Under the pieces are notes generated by a model that searched no databases, was not told the DNA's origin, and worked only from the letters and a program-made list of their open reading frames with translations. Of a DNA stretch of 64,000 bases, positions 24,850 through 37,705 are shown piece after piece. Numbering within the stretch: the stretch's first letter is position 1; the number at the start of each line of letters is the position of its first letter. This DNA is from Lanius collurio. Lineage: Eukaryota > Chordata > Aves > Passeriformes > Laniidae. The position numbers and the translations under genes are program-made. The DNA is taken from NCBI GenBank assembly GCA_020086605.1, contig JACBWW010000018.1, positions 9,940,206 through 10,004,205 of the forward strand, given 5' to 3'.

Positions 24850-27800
24850 GACTCTCAATGCTTTTTCAAGCATATTTTAAGACTGCAAGAACAGTTACTT
24901 TGTGGATATCTATAGAAACAGAGCATTTATAAGCAATTCTTCCAAATTGTGGATTACAACTGAGAAAGTTTATTTTATTCTTAAAAAGATCAACTAAGCA
25001 TTCAACCATTCAGTTAAGACAGGACCAATAATTTCCCCAAAGAAACTTAGACAAGCATATACAGTATCCATTTATGTGTCTAGTGAAGAAGCATTTCTTT
25101 GGAGAAATCAAACTGGTTTTGTCACTTTTTTTCAACACATGGATCTATTTTCAACAACAAAAAATACTTTTACTTTTGGAAATACATATACATGCAAAAT
25201 GCAAACATAGATAAAACATGATTTTTACAGGAATAAGATGGTGCTAAATTTCTAAGAAATAGTTGAATTATGGTTCAAGATAAACAGAACAATGCTTATC
25301 ATTCAGTGCTTTTCACTATATTGTGAAAACAATATTATTATATAAATTATATATAATATAACAAAAATTAATTTTAGAAGCCAGATAAACAGAAGTGCTT
25401 GTAAATAATTAGTTACCCATATTCAGAATGAAACAGGATCTTTTAACGTTAATTCTATGGAGACAAAGACCTTGAATTAGGACATACTTTAGCACAATCT
25501 CATAGACACTTAAAGTTCCTGAAATGTGAGGGTAATTTTGCAAGATAAACACCTAAGAGACTCTCAGGGCACCAGCCTCAAAACTGGTAACACTGAACAC
25601 TTTTACTGGTCTTACCAGCTGGCCTGAACTGACACAAAAGGGGAAGAAAGACATCCTGTTAAAGGACCTGACAGTGACTGGTATATAAATCAAAACACAT
25701 CAAAGCACATGAATTATAAAACTATACAGTTGTCAAAACCATGATTTTACAAATGTGCTGAATTGGATTTTTAACTTCCAGCTTTTGTATGTTTTCATAA
25801 AGAAGAGATGACATCCAGTGTCTGATAACTATTGCAATATTTTATTACTACAGCTATTGCATCAAGTTCAAAATCTTTTGTTACCAATGCCAACCCATTA
25901 TACAAATTTCTTTGTCTAAATAGTGATATATACATATTCTGGTTCCCAAATTTCACATATTTTGTTTAAAAGTTATGAGGCATTTCTCACTGTTAATTAA
26001 TAAATAGATGCCAGGATAAACTTGGTGAATCTCTATGACAGTTCATTTTTCCAAAGGAAATATCTGGTTGTTTCCTTCAACAATCCAGACACCTGAAGTT
26101 AAATTGCAGAGGAATGGAGATATGAGCAAGATCTACCTTTTCCACAGATACTGTCCCTGATGTACCAGCCATGAAGCTGTTAGAGCCATCATGCACCAAG
26201 CTTGGCTTCTTTCAGACTATGCACACTTGATGTGTACGGAGATTCTCCTGGATAAGGCTCATTCTCGTCATCAGAACAAAAGTCAGTGCTGGCATGGGAG
26301 CCAGAATGGCAAGGAGAAATAGCCATAAATATGGACTCTTCCAAGAAATTCCATTTATTATTTGTAAATAAATAATTATTCATACATATATTATTTGTAA
26401 AAGAAAAATTTCTGTTCTTCAACCAAGTCCAGAAAAGGCAATTGGCCAATGATCAAATATTGACTTGCAATTTGTAGGCCAACAGCTGGGAGAAAACTGG
26501 ATGTGCATCAGCCTTCATAGAGAGCTGACCCGGCAGCCAGGGAAAAATGAGCAGAAAAAGATTTCTGCATCTGCAGGTTATTGTAATTAGTAAAGAGCAT
26601 TCTATGAAACTTCCTAAGAAACAAAATTAGAACTGGCTCATTTTACTCATATAAAGTAAGAGAATTTTGTGTGGACAATTTGATGACTACATTCAGCTTT
26701 CAGTTGCTAGCAGATTTTTCAGGGTAGAAAATAAGCAGACTACAGATGCGGAAAACATTGGAGCTGGCTCAGCAGGGTTAATTCTGGCATGATGCTGCAT
26801 TACCAGTCAGCTGCAGTGCCTCAGCACCGTACTCCAGGGACCAGGGTAATTGTGCATGGAGCTGGCAGGGAGTCAGGAGCTTTGTTAGCTCCTGATCAGC
26901 ATTAACTATTCTAAATAAAGCTCAGCTCTACGCAGACAAATGTAGGTGACTCCACATGATCCTCATCACTACCCTGGAGTTTTCTTCCATGAGGAGTATG
27001 CTATTTCCCCAATAATAGTGGAAAGTGACCACTAGCAGAAGAAAGATTTTGTACAAAGCTGTTCTACTCCAGCTTCAGCCCTTCTGTACAAAACTTCCAA
27101 AAAATGTACATGGAAAGGAGGAGGTTAGTAGAAGAAAGCAGACCTTTGCATTGTCACAGGTGCACAAGCAAAAACCTGCAACAAAGTGAAAAACAGAATT
27201 TACATTTGGTGTGCTTATTACTACAGAGAGAAAATATTTCATCATAATGAGATGAGCTTTAAACATTACTGAGAATTCCATAAGGTTATAGTCCACATAA
27301 GGGAACTCATTCAGGGACACCAAAACCACTCTACAGAAATTAAGATAAACTATACAAACAATTCACTAGAATAACATTCCGTGACAAGGTAAACTGGTAA
27401 AAGTGAAAATAAAAGGGGGAACAAATGAAGGCCTAAATACAAAGGCAGACCAAATTAAGACTTTGGCACAACTAAGCATAGTATCAAAATCCACCAGATT
27501 GCTGGATGATTTACTAAAAAACTTCTAGAATAAATACGATATGGACAATAAGGAAAGGAAATTAGTATCAGCAGGTAAAAAAATACCATATCTATCAGCT
27601 CTGAAGAAGACCTACATAAGCTCTTAAAGGTCACCATATTGTTAAATTGTACAAGAAAGTTTGCAGTACTTGAAAAATACTATTTTGTGGTCTGAAGGTC
27701 TCTGTATTTTTCTTATAAGATCAAGAGATTTCCAAAGTGAAATGTGAGCGTATATTTTTCTAACATTATAGAGATACAGAAACTTTTGATGTTCAAGAAA

Positions 27801-29539
27801 ATTGTGAGAAAATTTCTAGCGGCAGAATATAAGTCAAGTCTTTCAATACCAAGTTTCCAAACCTTTAGATCAAAAAACAATGTTAACAGATCAGGCAGAC
27901 AAGGCAGAACAATCAGGGTGAGGACAGGATTTTTTTTCTTACATCTATTAATTATTTGTAGCCAGAACTATTTTATCTGAATTGACTCATAATGTAGTCT
28001 TGCAGATACTGATCACTATTGCAGTCTGTTGATCCAATCCACAGTCAGCTGAGTGCAACGGAAACAGTCTTTAATTAGGAATTTAAATATGCCTGCAAAA
28101 CAGATTCTTATTTCTTTCTTTCTTCATTCATCTCATCTTGAATCATACAAAATCTTTTATCTTCACATAGAATCCAACACAGAACTCACCCTATAGCGAT
28201 ACACAATGAAAACATTAAAAAAACATCTAAAAAAGGCATAAACCCAAGGGCACCTAGAACAAACTTACCACATCTATACAGCACAGCAAATGACTGAAGT
28301 TTTCAGAGCAAGGCCTCTGAGCTGCACTGCTCAATTCAAGCCATTTCAGAGTACCTGAAAACGTGAGCTTCTTGAAGATTGTCAGAAGCACCACAATCCA
28401 CTGTGAAAAAAATTAAGCCACACTTGCCACACCATCGGGTGTATTTGCATATATCTACTTTAATGATGGGAGTCCAATTCAACTGTTAAGCTCAAATGCA
28501 TCACTGCAGATAATTATTTTGAATGTTGCTAGAAAGAAGTTATTGTTACACAGCTTCAACAACAGATTATTCTAAATCTATTCCAGAATCCATATGAAAA
28601 TGGAATCTCAGACTTTTACTTACACTATCAATCTGCACTGAGTTATCACAAGTGTAGAAAAATAAGAACATTGTTTTATGGTCTGGTTAGTTGAAACAAA
28701 ACAAGAAGGTGAATTGCAATGCTAAAAGGAGTTCTTTTGTCATCTGAATTTCTACAAAGCATTTTTCATTTTATAGTAAAATACTGAAAATAAATTTGTT
28801 CAGAATGATGTCTCTGTGCTTCATAGGATTTTCAAGTACAATTCCCATTCTCAGATAATCTAGGGATAGGAGCCATTTACTTGCTCCAAGAGCACCTTTC
28901 CAGAATAAACAGAAACAGTAAAAGAATTATGGAACTGTAATTACAACTGGAAAAACTCATTGAAAGACTTCATTCCTCAGAAACTCAATCTAATCAATAA
29001 AACCAAAAATTATCAGCAGTGAAGAACTATAAAGACTGACTCCCAGCATATTCTAGAAGAATCCTCTCATTCAGCCTGGAATAAGAAGAGATGCAATCCA
29101 CCCACACTTCCAAGTTGATATAGATGACTGTGCAATATGACCTCAGCAAAAAGGCATGTGACCTCCATGTTAGTTATTGGCCAAAGTGGAAACGAGATCT
29201 TAAAAAGCTAAAGACCTAAATACATCCTGAAAAACTGTATTAATTAACAGTCATAAGTGAAAGTCCTAAGTGAAAGCCAGCATTAAGAAGATAGTCAAAA
29301 ACAGGGAAATCTGCTAAATTTGTCAAGCACTGAGCAACTTTTACTAAATTTTTCAGAACTAAAAATGTAGACAATATTTCTGGCTCATAAGTCACCACTG
29401 AGGTTACTGCTGCTGAGCAAAAATATTTTACCTATGGTAAGTCCATAATTTGTCTAATCGGACTAAATGCAAACTAACTGGATCACTCTAGTTAGTTCTC
29501 TAGCATTTACTCTGGAAATGCAAATCAGATTTGCTACCG

Positions 29540-29558
29540 AAAAAAAAAAAAAAAAAAA
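29540..29558. repeat. Poly-A tract (19 bases)
   Basis: Uninterrupted run of 19 A, followed by a short purine-rich stretch. No retroposed body with target duplications was recognised upstream. Confidence 0.9.
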
Positions 29559-32500
29559 GAAAGGAGAATAAACATGATTATTATATTTGGAAACTCATCA
29601 GCAATGAAAACTGACTATTTTTTTTTTCTAAATTATCTGCTTCTTGTATATCCCAATTCATACCTTAATGCCAAAAATTAGTTCTTAATATTTCTATTTG
29701 TGTGAAATCCTATGGCAGATGTCTAACCATGTCTGTTTGTGTATTAAAGAATAATGCTGGTCTAAGAGGAAGCAAAATTCAAAAATCCATACAGATGGCT
29801 AAAAATCATTTGGGTTGCTATATCCACATGAACAACGGTATACAACATTATAATAGGACCAGAGAAATTCATAATCCTTTCATACCTGTGAGAGTGCTAA
29901 GGACACCTGGAACACTATGCAGAATCATAAATGCATTTATTCAGACCTGGAATACAGGCAGGTGCCAAAGGAAAGGCCAACAGTCAAATTCTCTGATATA
30001 TTATGTGAATTCACCTAGCTGAGACACAGAAAATTCAAACCAACTAGCCTTTTACTTATACCTAAAGAACTGTCAGTACTGAAATGAAAATCCCACAATG
30101 CCATTGGAATGCAAGTCAAGCAAAAAAGAAGCTATCAGACTTTTTCAGCATCTAAATCCTCTTTGTCTAAGAAGAAAATAAAACCTATTTTTGGAAGCTA
30201 ACTTTATTTATGCAAGTCACAGTTAAAAGACAGCAACAGAAGCTACAGAAATTACATTCCTGCAACTGCAGTGAACAGATGCCTAAGCATCAAACAAACT
30301 GGGAATCGAACAGATGTTATTCTGATAAAGGGAGAGGAAAACCAGGAAAACATGCCTAGAAAATATTTCAAATAGATTGCCTTCTAATGGCCATTTGAAG
30401 TATATATTCACTCATCTAGCTAGTATCCTCAGAAGTATTCCAAACCCTGTGAAGGTCAAAGGCAAGGGCAGCTTTGTGGTTCAGGAGCAGCACTGCTGTG
30501 GATGTGGATGTCAGACCAGGGCCCCAGCCCAGTTCTCCCTTTCCAAACAAGCCAACAGAGCAGTGCAAACTTCCCTTGCTCAGAGCATATTTTGTACATG
30601 AAACCAAAGCTTCTATAATAGTTCAGAGCACAGACACAACTGCTTTGTGATTAAGGCTGAATGTATTGATTTCCTCATTCTATTATGAATATCTATAGCA
30701 AATATTTCAGCTTATCTGTTATACAAGCTTAAAAGTGGTAATAAGGTTTAACTTTGTCCTTTTTTCCCCCAATGCTGCCTGTATTTCATGTCTTAACCAA
30801 AGAAATACAAACACACAATATCATATTCCATACTCATCTTCATCCCACATACTTCATAGGATTTAAAGTGACTATGAATGACTTATTATTCTACTTAGCC
30901 ACAATTGCAGTAAAATGACTGCAAAATTAGTTTCTGCACTGAAACATCCCTACATCAACTTTGCTTCCCTCTGGGTTTGACATTCTTGTCTTTAGGAAGA
31001 AAGAAAATTCTTCTAAAATGAGGGATACAAGTTTTATCAGCTTAGCCTGATCAGCAATCAACCTAACACCTTTACAATTCCCTTGAAAAACTGAAAACTT
31101 CATCTCTGTTATTTTAACAAGGCAGAGAAAAATAAACTGTGCAGATCAACAACTGGTACTCAATGGTGTTACAGTTATCTCCAAAATTAGATTAGGCAAT
31201 GGCAAGGTTAACGTCTAAATCAATACACCATTAAATACTCTAGAACTTTTCTCTCTAGACACCACAAGTGGTAGAAACTTCTAGCTCAACATAGGGGTTA
31301 TCTAAAAATGCTGGTTCACTGATTAAAATAAATTTTGTGCTGGCACCTCTGATCAGAGGAGGCCAAATCACAGATGTTTTTCTGACAGACACTTTCCCTC
31401 CCAACTGCAGCACTAATGGCTCTGCTCCAAGATCAGGAAATGCTGCCCCTCGAAGCCCTCAGCTGCAGCCCCACTCTCAAAGTCAGAGAAGAGAATTTCA
31501 AAGCCATAAGACTGCGAGGGTAACTTGAAATTCTCAAGACTTCACAGAACTTCAGCTTCACAGAACTCCCCTGCTTACTGCCAAGAGGCCTGGAACAGCC
31601 TCTGCCAGCCAGCAGCTCTCAGAGTTCAACAGCCGCTGGCAGTAAAGGCTCCCACCTCCAAGTGGGATAACTTCCACACCATAGACAAAGAACTTAGAAA
31701 ATCTGAGAATACAGAATAGAGCTGAATGCAAATGTATCTTGCAAAAGAAGAATGTCCTCAGAATGAGAAATCTGAAGTTGGAAATGTTGCAGTACTGATT
31801 ACAAAGTGAAAAGCACATACATCATGCAGAAATAACTAAGATGCTACATGTGTGTTTGCTGTATGTCACATACTAAGGTTTGTTAGCACAGCTGTCATTC
31901 CAGAGTATCTTTCAATTGATTAGTACATGATTTACGTTATGTTTCATGTAAAGATAAAATATGGTTAAATCACTAATATGTTACACTAACAGAAAAGCCT
32001 CCACATTCCTAAACCAAACACAGAAGTTTGGGGCTATACCCTGGCTTGCTACATGCTACTGCCAGCAGGACTTGATAATTAGAAAGCAAACTGTAACTGA
32101 TAGATCTGTCATGCTGTGCTTAAGCAGGCCTTTGTGAAAAGGCAGAACCACTGTTACTATTGATCCATCCTTTCTCACTCACCTGCAAAATTATATGTTT
32201 GCAGGGGAAGATGTTTAACTGAGGAGTAAGGTGTTTTGGAATCAAGTGGCACAGCTGACCTTGCTCCTGCATTCTTTCACCTTAGAGAATTTCTTTGGTA
32301 CATTCCAAGAAACCAAAGCTCAAATGATCACTGAAATAACTATTTCTAAACAGAAATTATTATGAATTTACATCAGCATTAAGTGGTATCATAGTCAAGT
32401 CCCAAATAGTCCTCTAAAGTTGTTCCACATTTTTAGAATCCTCTATACAAGCCAGGCCCCCACATATCCTCTAAAAGATTATCAAGAATTTCTGTAACAT

Positions 32501-35500
32501 CAACCTTTCCATTACTTTTAAAAGACAATAGTTAGACAAATTTTAACATTACAGTCTATTACAATTATGTAAATTAAGTCAATGTGTCCTTCCTTCAATT
32601 AAACATGTTAATTTCCCAGGGGACTCAACACCATTTTCTTCAGTTGTCACATATGCCATCATCACACAGTACACTGTAGCCTTAAAAAGAATTAATCAAG
32701 TATCTGATCTCACAGACCCTGCCTATGTCCATAAACCTCATGTAACCTAGCTTCCTGAAATTCAAAGACATTCTCAAATTAGAAAGTTTCTCAGATCCCC
32801 ACATACAAGAACAAAACCTTGGTGTTCCATAGTTGCAACAAGTGCCAGAAAACTCTCTTGCCACCAGACAGCAGAATTAGAACTCTCAACACAAAAGGCA
32901 TTTAGCTCATAAACTATTATTAGGCTTTTACACAGCCTTTTTCCATCTGTTTAATGTTCAGTTTGTCTGAAAATGGCTAAATCTGCCTGAAAATTAGATT
33001 ACAACATAAGTAGAAATATACAGTCAATCAGAAGTTAATAATAGACTGCCAGGTGTGTATGGAAACTAAAAAATTTGTTTTGATTAGCCATTACAGAAGT
33101 TTGTTCACTAATTTGATTTTGATAAAGGTATTTAACAATTTGCTTAATTTCTTCAGCAGAAGAAACCATACATCACCTTTAAAGCAAAGATATAAATAAA
33201 ATTTGCATGAATTTTTACAGGTTTGCTGAATTCAAAGCACAAATCATCAAGGCTGAATAATAAACCTAACAACTGTCATGTGGTTCTTGGTGATAGTTAA
33301 TGTCCCTATGGACAAACACAACTAATATATATTTCAAAGGCAGATCGCAGCAATGTACCAAGTCTGGAAAATTACAGAAAATTGTCCATTTATTTTCCTT
33401 AGCCACATGATTTGATTAATAGCTGATGCCCAGAAGAATTTAACAGTCTCACTGATGTTGTTTTTTTAAAAGATTGTCCTTGTCTCAAGATTACCTTCAG
33501 ACTCTTCCTGTTTGTCTAAAAGTGAACAAGTAGTCCATCCCAGATTATTCAAATCTTTCCATATCTACTAATCTTTCTTGGGGTGATATCTATTTCTTAC
33601 TTCTCTATTTTGTAAATAAAGTTACCTCAACTTGATTTCAGAGAACCAAGTACTATTTGCTCATAGAAGGAAACCACATTCTAGAACAGCTTCTGCTCTC
33701 TTGTAACATTATCTGCACATCTTTAAATTGCACATGGAACACGCAGGCTCAGTGAAGATTATACCACATACACCCACCAAAACATGTGGGTCTTCATCCC
33801 AAAGAATCAGAGTTTATTCAGAATATGCGTTATTCCTTCTCTTGTACACTTGTTGTCAACAAGCTTCAACTTTATTAGATCCAGCACAAAGGACCAGATA
33901 AGGGCTACCTCAGCTGAAAGAGAGGCTTGTTGGAAAGAAAAGGAACCATATCTTGTTACTTTTTTTACAACTATTGTTCCTACAGCTACCCCAAAGTCTT
34001 CTCAAACTGATAATATAGTTGCTGTTGCAACTAATACATGAGGTATAACAAAGTTCTCAAAATCATTAACATTCAGTGACCTTATCTCAGTAAAACAACC
34101 CTACTTTCACAGTCAATTTGAATTCTGTTCTTACCTTATTCAAGAGCACCTTGTTCACAAACACCTTTGCTACAGAAATCTTTGAAATACTGGTCACTGA
34201 TATATTGCCCTGTTTCCAGCAGGAAAGAACATTATAAAACTAAATTAGTCTGTGAACTGCTAGACTGAATATTTGCCAGACACAAAAATAGTCTAAGTGG
34301 CTGATTTTTTTCCTTTAATAAGAAGGGTTTTTTTTCATTACAATTTAAATATATCCTGTTAGGATCACTGATGTGTAATTCAGAATCTCGCATTTCAATA
34401 CTAAGCTTCCTTATGAAGTGCTTCTCACTCAGCATTCTTAGAGCCTTCATACGTATTCACAAATTAACCGAATTTATAGGAAAGAAATGTAAGCAAAAAG
34501 TTTGCCTAGTGTGACTCAGCAAGGCAGTGAGAATTGCAAGCACCAAATCCTGATATTCACATTCCTACTCACTGTGTATCACTTCCAGACCTTTCTATAA
34601 AATTTACAGCTACTTTTTCAGGTTTACACTAGAATATAATAGTAAAAATACATTGCAATTGTCACAGCCTGTATTGTAAAGCAAATTAAGGTGAACTTGA
34701 AAAATAATATAGGGCAGTGATATGTATTGCTGAACTCAAACATATGCTGAACTCCATATGCAGCACACAAATCAGCTTTTGAGTGCATGAGTGCTTCTTT
34801 GTAAGAGATTAGACACAGCCAGTGGAAAAAATAAAGAGTTCTCTTATCAAGCAAACATTACTTTTTCAATGTTCATTTTGATGAGCCTTTCCCTTCTTAA
34901 AAAATTTTTGGAAAATCACAACTGAATCACAATTTTTGATCTTCTTCCTAATAATAAAATTACAGTTCATGTTTTGTGAATTCATATTGACAAATGACAA
35001 GTTTCGTTCCAGAGGACATTTATTTTGGAGTTTACTTTATTCCAGCAACATATAAATAGGAAAAACTATACAGAAACAAAAACCTGAATAAGACTACCTT
35101 TTTTCTTTAATAACCAATTCAAGATTTTTAATAAACAATTCTCTGCAGTGTCAAATGCACATACTAAACTGCTTTTACCTTCAGATTTTGACTTACATTC
35201 CACTAAGACATTTTAATGCAGCTAGACCTACTTTTGCCAAAATAAAAAGCGCTATTGAAATGATAGGGGTGCACTAGAAATTTGGATCCTTTCATTTGGA
35301 GATCACCATACCAGTAGGCAGGTGGTTGAGCTCAGCTTACCACATCAACCAATAGTATAATAAAAAAATTGTTAATATTATTGAATCCTTCCCTCAAATG
35401 CAGTTGTCAAGAGAACAGGTAACCTCTCAGCATACAGAAAAATGGGATTTAGCCTTGTACAAAAACTTTAGATTAACCAACAAACAACAGGAATATCATT

Positions 35501-37324
35501 AACTGAATTTATTCAGTTTATAAAGGACATTGTAAAAAGAAAAATATTCACTATACACACATTGAGAGCAGAGTGGAATAACTCATTTATAAACGGAAAA
35601 AATACAACAGGGGAATGCAATTAAACTGAAAGACAGAAAATGAAAGCTAGCAAAGTTATTTTCTCCATGCAATTAAACTGCAAGATTAATTGGAACACAA
35701 ATGTAACACAAAATATCACAGGGGTTTGATATTTAACAAGAACAGAATGAGCTGTGAGAGCGCCAACTGCAAAACCAAAAACCAACAAACCTGTGTTCAT
35801 GGTCGAGTCAACACTGTTTTCAGCAGGCCCATATCTGCCTATTAAAACAGAATGCTAATTTTAATTCATCACCTTCTAAGATTTCTAGACTCAGGACCCC
35901 ATGATCAAGTGAGATCCTGCTAAACGGCACTTGTGAAATTACTGACCTCAAGTGCTTCTCAGAAGGGCAACATGTACAAGATTCTGAGAGACCCCAAAAG
36001 GAGGGGAGCAATCCTGTAACACTGAATCAAGTCATACAGCTCCACTGGTATTGGGAACCTGCTCCACTAAAAATCATTTCCAGAACTACATAATATACAC
36101 ATGACAACATTGGGTTAGATTATTTCAAAGGAAAGTAAAACAGTGATGGTTTTTAAGCAGGTATCATTGCAAAGTGATTCTCCTAGATCAAAGAGCATAA
36201 ACTGAAGTAAAATACATAGTATGAAAAGCTGAAGCATCTTAGCATAGCACATCTTCTACTATTATTTGTTGAAGGATTCCGCACACTACAACAATTATTC
36301 AGTTACTTTACACCTGATCCAGCTTTTTGCAATCGTGAATCACAAAAAATTATTGAAAACTGACACAGGAAACTTTCATTTATATATCAGAATTTTTCAG
36401 AACCAAATAGTTTGCACTGTGTAATAACTGACTAGCCTTTTAAAAGAATGACTTTTAACAAATTTAAAGAGAGCATTTTGAGATACTGGAAAAGACGATA
36501 CAAATTTTGACAAAGGTCAGTGTGTAGATGGTACCCAAATAACCTCTTTTATAACTGAAACAGTTTGGGTTATTACACTATTCAGTTTTATTCTACAGGT
36601 ATTTTCAACAAATTTTTCTAGATCCCATGGCAAAAATCACAGCACAATTCTTTATTCACTGCTTAGGAAACTGCTGAATAGTCTCTTACTCACGTATTTT
36701 CACATGATATGCTTCCAGGCAAGGTGCTAATTTGAAAAGCTTATATTTTTGACTAGAAATACATTTCTACTACACTAAGAGGAACCAGAAGTTATAACAG
36801 CTAAAATAAATTGGGTGGAGAAACTAGTTTTCACATTCATTTACTCTGTGCTATTTGAAACCACACATTGCCACACTGCAGAACTTCATTAGCTCCACTG
36901 CAACCCTGGAGATCAGTTCATGAGGTACCTGAACAACATTGCATTTGCAGATCACAAGAACTCACAGAAAACAAATTACACCCATAAGTTTCATGTGACA
37001 CACAACTGTAAATTGAAAAAAACCTCAACAATGACTGAAATATGAATATAGTCATTTGTGACTAAAGGAGATGTAAACTCAGTGTCCTGAAATTCATACA
37101 AAATATTTTTCAGATATCTAACAGTAATATTGCCATCTTGGGAGTCCTGCTTGCACAGCACAAGGTTTGTCAGCATCCAGGTATAGTCTAGACTTGATGT
37201 AAAACAGACATATATAACAACCAGGAAATAATTCAAATGTCCAGCAAACAGAAGGCAGGAACAGGACAAGAGTAAAAGGCAAAGGCAATATCTAATGGGG
37301 GAAAAGAAATACAGGGGTGTGTAT

Positions 37325-37705
37325 ATACAGAATGGTTTAGACTGGAAGGAACCTGAGGGAGTTCTCTGCTACAACATCTACTCAGGCCGAGGTGCTTGGG
37401 GTTTTGGCCACTCAATCCCAGAATCTCCAAGGATGAAGGTCCTACAACTGTTCTAAATGCCTATTCCAGTGTTTGACCACCATCATTGCAAGGCATTTTT
37501 TTCCTTAGATTTAACTGGGACTTTGCCTACTATAACATGTGTTTCCTCTCTCCTCCTTTCACTGATCACATCTGGGAAAAATTCTGCTCCATGTTCTCTG
37601 TGACCACCCATTAGGTGGCTGAGAATGGCACTTGGATTCCCCTTAGTCACCTCCAGGGAAAACAAACTGAACCCTCACAGCCTCTTCTCACACATAGCAT
37701 ATTCA
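37325..37705 (-). mobile_element. Old CR1 LINE fragment (3' end region)
   Basis: The plus strand reads as the reverse complement of a decayed CR1 3' end. An AGAATGGTTTAGACTGGAAG-type start at about 37330 is the diverged relative of the typical terminal CR1 motif. It is followed by CTCCAAGGATGAAGG (37426-37440) and TGTTCTAAATGCCTATTCCA. On the minus strand a 60-codon stretch (37483-37665) keeps a faint resemblance to the segment just after the reverse transcriptase. It is much more diverged than the copy at 47.6-48.4 kb, so it is older. CR1 elements are the dominant LINEs of birds and other reptiles. Boundaries are approximate. Confidence 0.6.

Larger units (their letters stand above)
24301..37320. 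other. DNER intron 1, non-coding stretch
   Basis: About 13 kb of AT-rich intronic DNA. It contains a perfect 10-bp hairpin at 24823-24849, a 19-base poly-A at 29540-29558, and an information-rich segment at about 26750-26960 that might be a conserved non-coding element. A 49-codon protein-like stretch lies on the minus strand near 26189-26340 (see findings). No DNER exon or RNA gene was recognised. Confidence 0.55.

Noticed and set aside
29702..30022. 106-codon plus-strand frame in DNER intron 1
   Set aside because: No domain, no Kozak or splice support, and a length expected by chance in 64 kb.
36419..36578. Inverted 10-mers GTGTAATAAC and GTTATTACAC 140 bases apart, considered as ends of a small DNA transposon
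   Set aside because: No target-site duplication or further terminal similarity; 10-bp inverted matches at this distance are expected by chance in AT-rich DNA.
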